Shown here: positions 55,126 to 64,000 of the stretch, one piece after another
Numbering within the stretch: the stretch's first letter is position 1
Layout: each line of letters begins with the position of its first letter
Assembly (NCBI RefSeq): GCF_017696275.1
Contig: NZ_JAAORF010000003.1
Span: forward strand, 62,001 to 126,000
Source of the DNA: Prochlorococcus marinus XMU1405
GTDB taxonomy: Bacteria; Cyanobacteriota; Cyanobacteriia; PCC-6307; Cyanobiaceae
DNA length: 64,000 bases
Direction of reading: 5' to 3'
The notes under the pieces: model-generated
What the model saw: only the letters and a program-made list of their open reading frames with translations
Databases searched by the model: none
What the model was told of the DNA's origin: nothing
Position numbers and translations under genes: made by a program

Positions 55126-56403
55126 GTGTTAGATCAAAAATTAATAAGAGAAAACCCAATACTTGTTGAAGAGAATTTATCCTTAAGAGGGAAAGTTTAC
55201 AAGATATCTCATATACACGAATTAACTATTAAGAAAAAAGAAATTGATATAGAAATATCCAGTCTCCAATCTGAGAGTAAAAAATTAAGCAAATCAATAG
55301 GTCAAGTTATTGGAAAATCCCAAAATAATCATTCACAAGAATTAAATGACTTAAAAAAAAAGGGAAACGAATACAGAATTAAAATTTCTGAACTCGAAGA
55401 GAAACAAAGAATATTAGACAAAGAAATAGATGTTGAGATATATAATTTGCCAAATTTTCCTAGCAAAGACGCTCCTATTGGAAAAGATGAAAGTGATAAT
55501 TTACAAATAAAAACTTGGGGGGATCCTCTAATAAAAGAGAATATTAAATCACACTGGGAAATAGGAGAAAGTCTTAATATTTTTGACTCTGTAAAATCAA
55601 CAAAAATATCAAAAAGTCGTTTTATCACTCTTATAGGCAATGGTGCCAGATTAGAGAGGGCATTAATTAATTTTATGCTCGATATGCATACTGAAAATGG
55701 TTACTTGGAGTTAATGCCGCCAGCTTTAGTAAATTCAGAGAGTCTTACCGGATCAGGTCAATTACCTAAATTTTCAAATGAAAGTTTTAAGTGTTCCAAC
55801 GACGATTTATGGCTTTCTCCAACAGCTGAAGTTCCACTAACTGCTTTTCATAGAAACGAGCTTATTGATCCCAAGCTGTTACCTATTAAGTATGTTGCAT
55901 ATAGTCCATGTTTTAGGAGAGAAGCTGGAAGTTATGGAAGGGATACTAAAGGTTTAATAAGACTTCATCAATTTAATAAGGTTGAGCTCTATTGGTTTTG
56001 TGATCCAAGTAAATCTTTAGAAGCTCATAAAAAGATTACTTCTGATGCTGAAAGCATTTTAAAAAAGCTCAACTTACCCTACCGATTAGTAGATATTTGT
56101 ACTGGAGATTTAGGCTTTTCTTCTAGTAGAACTTTTGATCTTGAAGTTTGGCTTCCCAGTAGTAAATGTTATAGAGAAATTTCAAGTTGCAGTAATTGCC
56201 TTGACTTTCAAGCACGTAGATCATCAATAAGATCAAAAATTGATAAAAAAAATACATATATACATACCTTAAATGGCAGTGGTCTTGCTATTGGAAGAAC
56301 AATGGCAGCGATTCTTGAGAATGGCCAACAAACAGATGGTAGCGTTAAGATTCCAGATGCTCTGGCTCCATATTTTGGATCAAATTTTTTAAAAACTGCT
56401 TAA
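55126..56403 (+). CDS. serS: seryl-tRNA synthetase
   Basis: 425 residues starting at GTG 55126. N-terminal coiled-coil arm (about residues 30-100) for the tRNA-Ser long arm, then class II motif 2 [21 protein letters not shown] and motif 3 [19 protein letters not shown]. It charges tRNA-Ser; a tRNA-Ser gene lies at 33492-33576. It is 9 bases before rseP. Confidence 0.97.
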   Translation: MLDQKLIRENPILVEENLSLRGKVYKISHIHELTIKKKEIDIEISSLQSESKKLSKSIGQVIGKSQNNHSQELNDLKKKGNEYRIKISELEEKQRILDKEIDVEIYNLPNFPSKDAPIGKDESDNLQIKTWGDPLIKENIKSHWEIGESLNIFDSVKSTKISKSRFITLIGNGARLERALINFMLDMHTENGYLELMPPALVNSESLTGSGQLPKFSNESFKCSNDDLWLSPTAEVPLTAFHRNELIDPKLLPIKYVAYSPCFRREAGSYGRDTKGLIRLHQFNKVELYWFCDPSKSLEAHKKITSDAESILKKLNLPYRLVDICTGDLGFSSSRTFDLEVWLPSSKCYREISSCSNCLDFQARRSSIRSKIDKKNTYIHTLNGSGLAIGRTMAAILENGQQTDGSVKIPDALAPYFGSNFLKTA

Positions 56404-56412
56404 TATAAAAAA

Positions 56413-57492
56413 ATGAATGTTTTAACCTCAATAACAGTACTTGGATTCCTCATATTTTTTCATGAGATGGGGCATTTTCTTGCGGCTATTTTACAAGGTA
56501 TTTATGTTGATGGATTTTCAATTGGCTTTGGGCCCTCAATTATTCAAAAAAAATTTAGAGATATTACCTATTCATTCAGAGCCTTTCCTCTTGGAGGCTT
56601 TGTATCCTTCCCTGATGAAGAACTAAATAATATTGACCCTAAAGATCCAAATCTTTTAAAAAATAGGCCAATAATTCAAAGAGTTATTGTAATTTCTGCT
56701 GGAGTATTTGCCAACTTGATACTTGCTTACTCAATCTTGATTATAAATGTAACTACTGTTGGTATTCCATTTGATCCAGAACCAGGCATTTTAGTTTTGG
56801 CTACTCAACCTGATAAGGCTGCCTCTCTTGCTGGTTTAGAACCAGGGGATAAAATATTAGAAATCGAAACTAGTACTTTAGGAGTTGGGGATCAAGCCGT
56901 TTCCACTTTAGTAAAAGAAATTCAAAATTCATCAGACGAACCAATTTCAATAAAAATTGAAAGGGATGGGAGTTTCAAAGATTTAACTTTAGTACCAAAA
57001 AAAATTGATGGAAAAGGAACAATAGGTGCTCAATTGCAACCGAATATAAGGAAAGAAACTAAAAAGACAAAAAACGTTTTCGAACTTTTTAAATACACTA
57101 ATAATGAATTTTCATCACTTTTGGTAAAAACAATTCAAGGTTATAAAGGTTTGATAACAAATTTCTCCTCAACCGCGCAACAATTAAGTGGGCCAGTAAA
57201 AATCGTTGAAATCGGTGCACAATTATCTCAACAAGGTGGGACAGGCATATTATTATTTGCGGCTTTAATTTCTATTAATTTAGCAGTACTTAATTCATTA
57301 CCTTTACCATTGTTAGATGGAGGACAACTTGTTTTTACTATAATTGAAGGTTTTAGGGGGAAACCTGTTCCAGTCAAGGTACAAATGGTTGTTACTCAGT
57401 CCAGTTTTTTTCTTTTAGTGGGACTTAGCGTTCTGCTTATTATCAGAGATACTAGTCAACTATTAATCGTTCAAAGATTATTAAACCAATAA
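56413..57492 (+). CDS. rseP: RseP-like site-2 zinc metalloprotease
   Basis: A 359-residue membrane protease. HEMGH is at residues 17-21, a PDZ domain at about 130-200 (ATQPDKAASLAGLEPGDKIL), and the third zinc-ligand region LPLPLLDGGQL is present. It releases membrane-bound regulators such as anti-sigma factors by intramembrane cleavage. It follows serS by 9 bases. Confidence 0.95.
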   Translation: MNVLTSITVLGFLIFFHEMGHFLAAILQGIYVDGFSIGFGPSIIQKKFRDITYSFRAFPLGGFVSFPDEELNNIDPKDPNLLKNRPIIQRVIVISAGVFANLILAYSILIINVTTVGIPFDPEPGILVLATQPDKAASLAGLEPGDKILEIETSTLGVGDQAVSTLVKEIQNSSDEPISIKIERDGSFKDLTLVPKKIDGKGTIGAQLQPNIRKETKKTKNVFELFKYTNNEFSSLLVKTIQGYKGLITNFSSTAQQLSGPVKIVEIGAQLSQQGGTGILLFAALISINLAVLNSLPLPLLDGGQLVFTIIEGFRGKPVPVKVQMVVTQSSFFLLVGLSVLLIIRDTSQLLIVQRLLNQ

Positions 57493-57556
57493 ATAAATTT
57501 TAAAAACTGTTCTCCAAGCTGTTAATATAAAAGATAGTTTTAAAAATTCTGACTAA

Positions 57557-57859
57557 ATGGCGAAAAAGTCCATGATTGCGAGAGAAGTTAAACGCAAAAA
57601 ACTCGTTAAGAAATATGCTGCAAAAAGGAAAGCATTATTAGATGAATTTAATGCCGCAAAAGATCCAATGGAAAGATTAGAAATTCATAGAAAGATTCAA
57701 GGTCTACCAAGGAACTCTGCACCAAATAGAGTAAGAAATAGGTGTTGGGCAACTGGTAAACCTAGAGGAGTATATAGAGATTTTGGTCTTTGCAGGAATC
57801 AGTTAAGACAAAGAGCTCATAACGGTGAACTTCCTGGAGTAGTTAAATCAAGTTGGTAG
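57557..57859 (+). CDS. rpsN: ribosomal protein S14
   Basis: A 100-residue long (zinc-free) S14: [20 protein letters not shown], then [20 protein letters not shown] and [17 protein letters not shown]. It is located outside the large ribosomal operon, as in other cyanobacteria. Confidence 0.97.
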   Translation: MAKKSMIAREVKRKKLVKKYAAKRKALLDEFNAAKDPMERLEIHRKIQGLPRNSAPNRVRNRCWATGKPRGVYRDFGLCRNQLRQRAHNGELPGVVKSSW

Positions 57860-58029
57860 TCAAAGTTTTTAACTTAAGTACTATATTTCTCAAGAAAAAA
57901 AAATACTTTTAGAAATTAAACTCATTTTTAGGACAATTTTAAAAATTTTTATAGCTTATCTAAATAATTTACTCAATATGTCCCTATAAAATGTAAGAAT
58001 AAATTATGTATAGATTTATAATTTAAACA

Positions 58030-60195
58030 GTGGAAGGACAAAATAAGTCGATCACGTTTGACGGACGAGAGATACGACTAACTACAGGACTATATGCTCC
58101 TCAAGCCAATGGATCAGTAATGATTGAGTGTGGTGATACCTCACTATTAGTTACAGCGACAAAAACTGCCAAAAAAGAATCATCAGACTTTCTACCTCTG
58201 ATATGCGACTATGAAGAAAAACTTTATGCTGCAGGGAGAATTCCTGGTGGTTTTATGAGGAGAGAAGGTCGCCCACCAGAAAGAGCGACTTTAATTGCAA
58301 GATTAATTGATAGGCCAATGAGGCCACTTTTTCCCACATGGATGAGGGACGAGATTCAAATAGTCGCATCATGCCTTTCTCTAGATGAAAGAGTTCCAGC
58401 AGATGTTTTAGCTGTTACGGGGGCTTCAATAGCAACTTTAGTTGGAGAGATTCCATTTTATGGGCCAATGGCTGCAGTAAGAGTTGGGCTTATAGGGGAC
58501 GATTTCATCTTAAATCCTAGCTATAGAGAGATTGAGAAAGGTGATTTAGACATTGTTGTTGCAGGATCACCAGACGGTATCGTCATGATTGAAGCAGGTG
58601 CAAATCAATTATCAGAGCAAGATACAATCGAAGCTATAGATTTCGGATATGAGGCTGTTACTGAACTTATTAAATCGCAAGAAGATTTACTACAAGAACT
58701 AGGAATAAAACAGATTAAGCCATCTGACCCTGAAGAAGATAAAACATTGCCCATTTATTTAGAAAAAAATTGTACAAAACCTATTGAGTTGGTTTTAAAG
58801 AAATTTGACCTTACAAAGGAAGAGAGAGATCTTGAACTCGAAAAAATTAAAACTGAAACTCAAAGCAAAATTGATTCACTTAAAGATGAAAATCAAGTAA
58901 AAGTTTTAACTTCAGAAAATGAAAAATTAATTCATTCCGACTTTAAAAAATTAACAAAAAAATTAATGAGGTCTCAAATCATAAATGATGGGAAAAGAGT
59001 TGATGGAAGGGAGCTCGATGAAGTTAGAAAAATATCAGCCTCTGCGGGAATTCTTCCAAAAAGAGTTCATGGCTCTGCACTTTTTCAAAGAGGTCTAACT
59101 CAAGTCTTATCTACTACTACTCTTGGCACACCAAGCGATGCTCAAGAGATGGATGATTTGAATCCTAGTACTGAAAAAACGTATTTGCATCACTATAACT
59201 TTCCTCCTTATTCAGTTGGTGAAACTAGGCCTATGAGAACTCCTGGCAGAAGAGAAATTGGCCATGGAGCATTAGCTGAAAGAGCAATAATACCAGTGCT
59301 GCCTGGGAAAGAAACATTTCCTTATGTTCTAAGGGTAGTAAGTGAAGTTTTAAGTTCTAACGGTTCAACTTCAATGGGTTCAGTATGTGGAAGCACGCTT
59401 TCATTATTAGATGCAGGAGTTCCTCTAAAAGCACCTGTAAGTGGTACTGCTATGGGCTTAATAAAAGAAGGTAAAGAAGTTCGAATTCTTACAGATATTC
59501 AAGGGATTGAAGACTTTCTTGGAGATATGGATTTTAAGGTTGCTGGTACTGATAAAGGAATTACTGCGTTACAAATGGATATGAAAATTACAGGTCTACC
59601 AGTCTCTATTATTTCTGATGCAATTAAAAAAGCTCGGCCTGCAAGATTACATATCTTAGAAAAGATGCAAGCGGCAATAGATAAACCTCAAGAATCCCTC
59701 TCTCCGCATGCTCCAAGACTTTTAAGCTTTAGAATTGATCCTGAACTTATTGGGACTGTAATTGGTCCAGGAGGTAGGACTATTAAAGGAATCACAGAAA
59801 GAACAAATACCAAGATAGATATCGAAGATGGAGGTATAGTAACCATTGCCTCACATGACGGGGCCGCAGCAGAAGAGGCTCAAAAAATTATAGAGGGTCT
59901 TACAAGGAAGGTTCATGAAGGTGAAATTTTTCCTGGAGTAGTTACAAGAATAATACCAATAGGTGCTTTCGTAGAAATTCTGCCTGGTAAAGAAGGAATG
60001 GTTCACATATCTCAACTATCAGAAGCCAGAGTAGAACGAGTTGAAGATGTTGTAAGACAAGGAGATGAAGTTACAGTAAGAGTTAGAGAAATTGATAGTA
60101 GGGGTAGGATAAATCTTACTTTGAGGGGAGTTAGTCAAAATGGTGGGATGTCTTACCCAGAGCCAACGCCAACCCCCGTAGCTCCTCTAAATTAA
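58030..60195 (+). CDS. pnp: polynucleotide phosphorylase
   Basis: A 721-residue 3'-5' exoribonuclease starting at GTG 58030. Two RNase PH domains are seen (RRPPERATL-type [20 protein letters not shown], and [20 protein letters not shown] with [20 protein letters not shown]), a KH domain ([15 protein letters not shown]) and an S1 domain ([20 protein letters not shown]). It degrades mRNA and adds tails. The 170-base gap before it may hold its regulated leader, though I see no clear hairpin. Confidence 0.98.
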   Translation: MEGQNKSITFDGREIRLTTGLYAPQANGSVMIECGDTSLLVTATKTAKKESSDFLPLICDYEEKLYAAGRIPGGFMRREGRPPERATLIARLIDRPMRPLFPTWMRDEIQIVASCLSLDERVPADVLAVTGASIATLVGEIPFYGPMAAVRVGLIGDDFILNPSYREIEKGDLDIVVAGSPDGIVMIEAGANQLSEQDTIEAIDFGYEAVTELIKSQEDLLQELGIKQIKPSDPEEDKTLPIYLEKNCTKPIELVLKKFDLTKEERDLELEKIKTETQSKIDSLKDENQVKVLTSENEKLIHSDFKKLTKKLMRSQIINDGKRVDGRELDEVRKISASAGILPKRVHGSALFQRGLTQVLSTTTLGTPSDAQEMDDLNPSTEKTYLHHYNFPPYSVGETRPMRTPGRREIGHGALAERAIIPVLPGKETFPYVLRVVSEVLSSNGSTSMGSVCGSTLSLLDAGVPLKAPVSGTAMGLIKEGKEVRILTDIQGIEDFLGDMDFKVAGTDKGITALQMDMKITGLPVSIISDAIKKARPARLHILEKMQAAIDKPQESLSPHAPRLLSFRIDPELIGTVIGPGGRTIKGITERTNTKIDIEDGGIVTIASHDGAAAEEAQKIIEGLTRKVHEGEIFPGVVTRIIPIGAFVEILPGKEGMVHISQLSEARVERVEDVVRQGDEVTVRVREIDSRGRINLTLRGVSQNGGMSYPEPTPTPVAPLN

Positions 60196-61100
60196 GACTT
60201 TAGAGGATATAAATCATATTTTTTGATAATTTCTTTTATCTGTGAACAGATATCTTGATGAGTATCTTTATTGCGTGTAGCAATAATTATACCTCCTTGT
60301 TGAAAATTGTTTTGATTATAGGAAAGCTCTGCATTATCTAGATTAGTTATTGCTCCTCCAGATCCTTTTAGAATAGCTTCTGGCGCGGCAAAATCCCAAT
60401 CTTTAGGGCTGCTTTTACCTTGAACGCTTAAACATATATAGATATCACATTGTCCTTTAACTACTGCGGCAATCTTACATCCAATACTACCCATAACAAT
60501 TACTTTTTTAAAAGAAATCTTTTCAATTAAATTTTGCAAAATCAGATTTCTATGATTTTTGCTAGTAACCAAAATCATTTCGCTAAGAGGCTTATAAGAA
60601 GATATTTCAAAATTCAATTTAGATCTATCTCTTCTTTCGCCCCAAACTTCACTGCCATTAGAAATCCACAATTCATCTTTTTCAGGAATTAAAACAATTC
60701 CTAATTGCGGCCTATTTTTGTAGTTAAGTGCTAGATGCATTGCATAGTTTTCGGAACCTTGAATAAAATCCTTAGTACCATCCAAGGGATCCAGAACCCA
60801 AAGCCAATCTGAATTGATTTCATATTTTTTTGATTTAATTTTCACATTCTCTTCACTTAGAATTTCCCAATTTATGTGTTTATACTTATTATTTATTCTC
60901 TCAATCATCAATTCATTTACTTTTAAATCAGCAAGAGTAACAGGATCATCAAAATTAGAAGTTTTAATGATATTTTTTTTTAAATCAGTTTTTTTTATTA
61001 AATTTGAATAATGAAGCATAATATCTGCCGCTTCCCAGCTGAAAATCCGTAGATCATCGATAAGATTATTAATATCTACACCTAACGGTAATTCGATCAC
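60192..61100 (-). CDS. cysQ: 3'(2'),5'-bisphosphate nucleotidase CysQ
   Basis: A 302-residue inositol-monophosphatase-fold enzyme starting at GTG 61100. The metal-site motif [22 protein letters not shown] and the C-terminal [16 protein letters not shown] are present. It removes PAP formed in sulfate assimilation. Its start lies only three bases from the divergent rsmI start, and its 3' end overlaps pnp by 4 bases. Confidence 0.93.
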   Translation of the reverse strand: MIELPLGVDINNLIDDLRIFSWEAADIMLHYSNLIKKTDLKKNIIKTSNFDDPVTLADLKVNELMIERINNKYKHINWEILSEENVKIKSKKYEINSDWLWVLDPLDGTKDFIQGSENYAMHLALNYKNRPQLGIVLIPEKDELWISNGSEVWGERRDRSKLNFEISSYKPLSEMILVTSKNHRNLILQNLIEKISFKKVIVMGSIGCKIAAVVKGQCDIYICLSVQGKSSPKDWDFAAPEAILKGSGGAITNLDNAELSYNQNNFQQGGIIIATRNKDTHQDICSQIKEIIKKYDLYPLKS

Positions 61101-61103
61101 AAT

Positions 61104-61967
61104 ATGAATAATAATTTACCATTCTCTCATAAAATTCCTGAAACTGAAAATAATGCGCTTTATATGGTTGGAACTCCAATAGGAAATTTAGATGATATTA
61201 CCTTTAGAGCACTTAAAGTTCTTAAAGAAGTATCTTTTATTGCCTGCGAGGACACAAGGCAAACAAAAAAAATAATGAATAGATACGATATGAGTAACAA
61301 TCTTATAAGTTTTAACAAGAATAACTCTTTCAAAAAAATACCTAAAATAATTAACGCACTTCTTTCAGGAAAGTCTGTTGCAATAGTTAGTGATGCAGGG
61401 ATGCCAAGTATTTGCGATCCAGGAGAAGATTTAGTTAAAAAAGCAAAATCACTAGGTATTAGAGTAATTTGCATCCCTGGGCCAAGTGCCGTTACAACCG
61501 CACTAGCATCGAGTGGCATGTGCTCCTCAAAGTTTATATTTGAAGGGTTTCTCCCTAAAAAGAAAATCGAAAGAGAAAAAATTCTTTTCGAAATAAGTAG
61601 TAATGAAAAAACTACAGTATTATTTGAATCTCCGCATCGTATAAAAAAACTTTTGCAGGAATTAAACGATTTTTGTGGAGGACAAAGAGAAATTCAAATA
61701 TTTAGAGAACTCACAAAAAAATTTGAGGAGCACATTGGTTGCAATATCAAAGAAGCAATTGACTTTGTAAAAGACAAAGAAATTTTAGGCGAAATAACAA
61801 TTGTTATAAAAGGTATTCAAAAAACAAAAATTTTTGATTATGATCTAGAACTCTTAAAAAGAGAGCTACATGAATTAGTTAATGCTGGTTTAACATTATC
61901 CGCAGCTTCTAAATATTTAGCAAAAAAAAGAAATACTACGAAAAGCGTGATTTACAAATTGTATTAG
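61104..61967 (+). CDS. rsmI: 16S rRNA 2'-O-methyltransferase RsmI
   Basis: A 287-residue tetrapyrrole-methylase-fold enzyme that modifies C1402 of 16S rRNA. YMVGTPIGNLDDITFRALKV, CEDTRQTKKIM, SDAGMPSICDPGEDL and PGPSAVTTALASSGM are diagnostic. The start at ATG 61104 leaves no room for a leader because cysQ begins at 61100 on the other strand. Confidence 0.96.
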   Translation: MNNNLPFSHKIPETENNALYMVGTPIGNLDDITFRALKVLKEVSFIACEDTRQTKKIMNRYDMSNNLISFNKNNSFKKIPKIINALLSGKSVAIVSDAGMPSICDPGEDLVKKAKSLGIRVICIPGPSAVTTALASSGMCSSKFIFEGFLPKKKIEREKILFEISSNEKTTVLFESPHRIKKLLQELNDFCGGQREIQIFRELTKKFEEHIGCNIKEAIDFVKDKEILGEITIVIKGIQKTKIFDYDLELLKRELHELVNAGLTLSAASKYLAKKRNTTKSVIYKLY

Positions 61968-61984
61968 AATAAAAAAAAAGGTTT

Positions 61985-62209
61985 ATGAGTTTTCTAATTA
62001 AAGACATAATCTTGGGTTTATCATCTAACTTTCTACTTTTTTTGGTATTAATGGTGGGTTTACAAAACGGTACAAATAAAAGCAGAGTTAATATTTTTAA
62101 GAATGAAACCGTTGATTTACCTATAGGTTTTATTGTTGGTACAAGTTTTATAACAGGATCTTGTTTAGGAAATGTACTTGCTCTTAAATTGAAGAACAAA
62201 AATAAATAA
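61985..62209 (+). CDS. small two-span membrane protein, LapA-like
   Basis: A 74-residue protein with spans at about residues 13-27 and 46-64 separated by a loop (QNGTNKSRVNIFKNETVDLP). The arrangement resembles LapA/DUF1049 proteins. It follows rsmI by 17 bases on the same strand. Confidence 0.55.
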   Translation: MSFLIKDIILGLSSNFLLFLVLMVGLQNGTNKSRVNIFKNETVDLPIGFIVGTSFITGSCLGNVLALKLKNKNK

Positions 62210-62214
62210 CTTTT

Positions 62215-62913
62215 CTAGAGTGCTATTAATATTTCATCACTAACTATCCGAGTAATGCCTCGTGAAATTAACAAAGGAGAGACAATTTTAAAAACTTCAG
62301 TATTAGGAACTTTAATTACTTTTTGCTCTTTATTACAAAACCTTTTGGCAACTTTTAAATCTGAAAAAATTTGTATTGTCTTTCTTTCCAATTCATCTTG
62401 GGATAAAAATTGCCATTCTGGATAATCTCTTAATAATTTAGTTTCCAACTCAATATTTTTATCTATTATCAAAAATACAGTTTTTGGAAAATTAACTTCA
62501 TCTAAAGGAATCGATGATAAATCTTTTTGATTTGCGTTTTCAAAATCATAATTTAAGGGTATAACTTCCGTATAAGTTGAAATAGGTATTTCTTCCGAAT
62601 CAACTTTATTTTCTTCGAGTTGTTGCTCAATAATAATTTCCCTATTAGTATTTTTTTTTGGTAGCTTTTTAAGATCTTCTAATGAAGTTATATCTTTATC
62701 AGAACTATTAATTTTTAAACTCTTATTTTTTCTAAGATGATCTTTGTAAATCTCCTCGCCAAGACTTTTTTTTAAATTTCTTGATATTGTTAATTTTGAA
62801 TAACCAAATTTTCCTGAAAGAAAATCTATTGTTTTACCTTCAGTAAAATATATGACTAGATTTTGTTTTTCTTTTTCAGTAAGCCTTTTAGCCAAAATAA
62901 AATATACATACAA
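62215..62913 (-). CDS. helix-turn-helix protein, conserved hypothetical
   Basis: A 232-residue protein. Residues about 10-45 (LTEKEKQNLVIYFTEGKTID, then GYSKLTISRNLKKSLG) look like a helix-turn-helix. A charged linker of about 90 residues follows, then a C-terminal domain (PEWQFLSQDELERKTIQIFS, KVIKVPNTEVFKIVSPLL). TTG 62895 is an alternative start. It may be a regulator; a 14-base palindrome lies 18 bases upstream. Confidence 0.65.
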   Translation of the reverse strand: MYVYFILAKRLTEKEKQNLVIYFTEGKTIDFLSGKFGYSKLTISRNLKKSLGEEIYKDHLRKNKSLKINSSDKDITSLEDLKKLPKKNTNREIIIEQQLEENKVDSEEIPISTYTEVIPLNYDFENANQKDLSSIPLDEVNFPKTVFLIIDKNIELETKLLRDYPEWQFLSQDELERKTIQIFSDLKVAKRFCNKEQKVIKVPNTEVFKIVSPLLISRGITRIVSDEILIAL

Positions 62914-62930
62914 CTGTAAATATACTAAAA

Positions 62931-62944
62931 CTTTTCTAGAAAAG
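62931..62944. promoter_or_regulatory. 14-base palindrome upstream of the HTH gene
   Basis: CTTTTCTAGAAAAG is perfectly symmetric and 18 bases upstream of the HTH gene start. It could be an autoregulatory site. Confidence 0.3.
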
Positions 62945-63032
62945 AAATTATTTTGCTATTTTTAATGAATTTTCTTAAGCAAATAAATATCATAAAAATA
63001 TAGTAATTTTTGATTGAGCCTTACCTGTCAGA

Positions 63033-63038
63033 TATAAT
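63033..63038 (+). promoter_or_regulatory. -10 box of tRNA-Arg
   Basis: A consensus TATAAT lies 8 bases upstream of the mature tRNA start, so the transcript would have almost no 5' leader. TTGATT at about 63010-63015 may be the -35 (17-base spacing). Confidence 0.6.
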
Positions 63039-63046
63039 AAGATGGT

Positions 63047-63120
<74 letters not shown>

Positions 63121-63141
63121 TTTTCAAATAAAATTTGAAAA
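63121..63141 (+). terminator. A+T-only stem-loop after tRNA-Arg
   Basis: TTTTCAAAT-AAA-ATTTGAAAA is a perfect 9-pair stem directly after the tRNA, between it and the convergent sugar dehydrogenase gene. It could serve as a weak bidirectional terminator. Confidence 0.4.
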
Positions 63142-63164
63142 TATTTATACAATAAAGAGGAAAA

Positions 63165-63998
63165 CTAAAGAGAACTACATTCCCCCATTCCTACTTGCCA
63201 AAATTTAATCCCCGTACCTTTTAAGCTATTTTTTGAAATTATCTTTCTAGTATCGAAAACCCATGAGGGTTTTCTCATTAACTTTGAAAATTTTTCAAAA
63301 TTTATTTCTTTATATTCATCCCAAGCTGTCAAAATTATAAGAGCATCGGCGTCTTTTACACATTCATTTAAATTGCTATTAAAAGACCAACTACCTTCTT
63401 TTTCAGAAAATATCTTAGATTCTTTTTTACATAATTCTTTCTCAATTTGATAAGGCAAGACTTGAGGATCATTAATCATCAAATTAGCACCATTCTCCAA
63501 AAGATCTTTTGCAATAGAAATACTAGGAGATTCTCTAGTGTCGTTGGTATTTGCCTTAAAAGCAAATCCAAACATAGCTATTTTTTTATTTGTAACAGTT
63601 CCAAAAAGTTTTTCTACAACCAAAGAAGCTATTCTCTCTTTTTGCCAGTTATTTACTATCAAAACATGTTCCCAATATCGCGAAATCTTTTCTAGACCGT
63701 AATATTGACATAAATAAACAAGATTCAATATATCCTTCTGAAAACAACTACCTCCAAAACCTGGACCAGCATCAAGGAATTTTTTCCCAATTCTTTTATC
63801 TGCACCAATTGCATTAGACACTTCTTTGATTTCTGCACCAGTAGCCTCACATAGAGCCGAAATAGCATTTATAGAACTTAATCTTTGGGCTAAGAATGCA
63901 TTAGCAGTAAGTTTTGATAATTCACTGCTCCATACATTAGTGAAAAGAATCTTGTTGGCTGGTATCCATCTCTCATAGATACCACTTAAACTTCTCAT
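63165..63998 (-). CDS. UDP-glucose/UDP-sugar 6-dehydrogenase, partial (5' end outside window)
   Basis: 277 residues of the middle and C-terminal parts are present; the N-terminal Rossmann domain lies beyond the window. AELSKLT-type SELSKLTANAFLAQRLSSIN, GADKRIGKKFLDAGPGFGGSCFQKD (catalytic Cys) and FAFKANTNDTRESPSI identify the UDP-Glc/GDP-Man dehydrogenase family. It makes UDP-glucuronate for envelope polysaccharide. Met at 63998 is internal, not the start. Confidence 0.93.
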   Translation of the reverse strand: MRSLSGIYERWIPANKILFTNVWSSELSKLTANAFLAQRLSSINAISALCEATGAEIKEVSNAIGADKRIGKKFLDAGPGFGGSCFQKDILNLVYLCQYYGLEKISRYWEHVLIVNNWQKERIASLVVEKLFGTVTNKKIAMFGFAFKANTNDTRESPSISIAKDLLENGANLMINDPQVLPYQIEKELCKKESKIFSEKEGSWSFNSNLNECVKDADALIILTAWDEYKEINFEKFSKLMRKPSWVFDTRKIISKNSLKGTGIKFWQVGMGECSSL

Positions 63999-64000
63999 TG

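Overview
The window reads as a stretch of chromosome from Prochlorococcus, most likely a high-light-adapted clade. The grounds are a very low G+C content, dense gene packing with many 0-20 base gaps and 4-base overlaps, psbD/psbC, petM, ycf4 and ycf39, a Pcb-type chlorophyll antenna, flavodoxin, split pntA/pntB, an NTRC-type thioredoxin reductase and many small cyanobacterial hypothetical proteins. I see no insertion sequence, integrase, CRISPR array or rRNA. The strain cannot be named from the sequence alone.

Layout. 1-9.1 kb: two small membrane proteins, an overlapping pair of unlisted mini-genes, ychF, then a + strand run of membrane-fusion protein, polA, cysS and dxr. 9.2-14.4 kb: a four-gene minus-strand operon (carbamoyltransferase-like, AsnB-like, N-carbamoyl amino acid hydrolase-like, DUF1028) between dxr and a ferredoxin-like gene. 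This is the best candidate for an uncharacterised system. 14.6-26 kb: ferredoxin-like protein, alpha/beta hydrolase, pntB-pntA2-pntA1, NTRC, infA, ycf39-petM, a hydrolase-ilvH pair, a divergent cyclophilin lipoprotein and ycf4. 26.2-33.6 kb: psbDC with terminator, maf, cobQ-ferredoxin, a predicted Yfr2-like small RNA, a rhomboid, a CP12-like mini-protein, a second candidate RNA unit and tRNA-Ser. 33.6-43 kb: a region rich in iron-related genes (FutA/IdiA-type binding protein, PiuC-type hydroxylase, a small secreted protein, a porin, and flavodoxin followed by a Pcb antenna gene), mixed with glyQ and conserved hypotheticals. 43-49.4 kb: a peroxiredoxin-like fold protein, SemiSWEET, an AEC transporter, two glycosyltransferases and a DMT transporter. 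49.5-62 kb: sppA, aroH, DUF2808, the rpmH-rnpA-PH-yidC-ycf46-serS-rseP-rpsN-pnp series, cysQ and rsmI. 62-64 kb: a helix-turn-helix protein, tRNA-Arg and the 3' part of a UDP-sugar dehydrogenase cut by the window end.

How the genes fit together. Photosynthesis is represented by the PSII core (D2, CP43), PSI and PSII assembly factors (Ycf4, Ycf39), a b6f subunit (PetM) and the antenna. Redox supply is represented by transhydrogenase, NTRC, ferredoxins and flavodoxin. The iron region couples uptake (FutA, possibly the porin), an Fe/2OG enzyme, and replacement of ferredoxin by flavodoxin next to an IsiA-like antenna. The 9.2-14.4 kb operon appears to handle carbamoyl and amide nitrogen on an unknown substrate: its carbamoyltransferase keeps the carbamoyl-phosphate site but has lost the aspartate-binding residues.

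Several starts needed correction. psbC begins at the GTG at 27259, sppA at 49492, glyQ at 38119 and the DUF2808 protein at 50751. Two genes (the cyclophilin lipoprotein and the AEC transporter) appear to begin at ATA or ATT codons. petM, rpmH and five or six other short genes fall below the usual ORF length cut-off and were found by reading the gaps.
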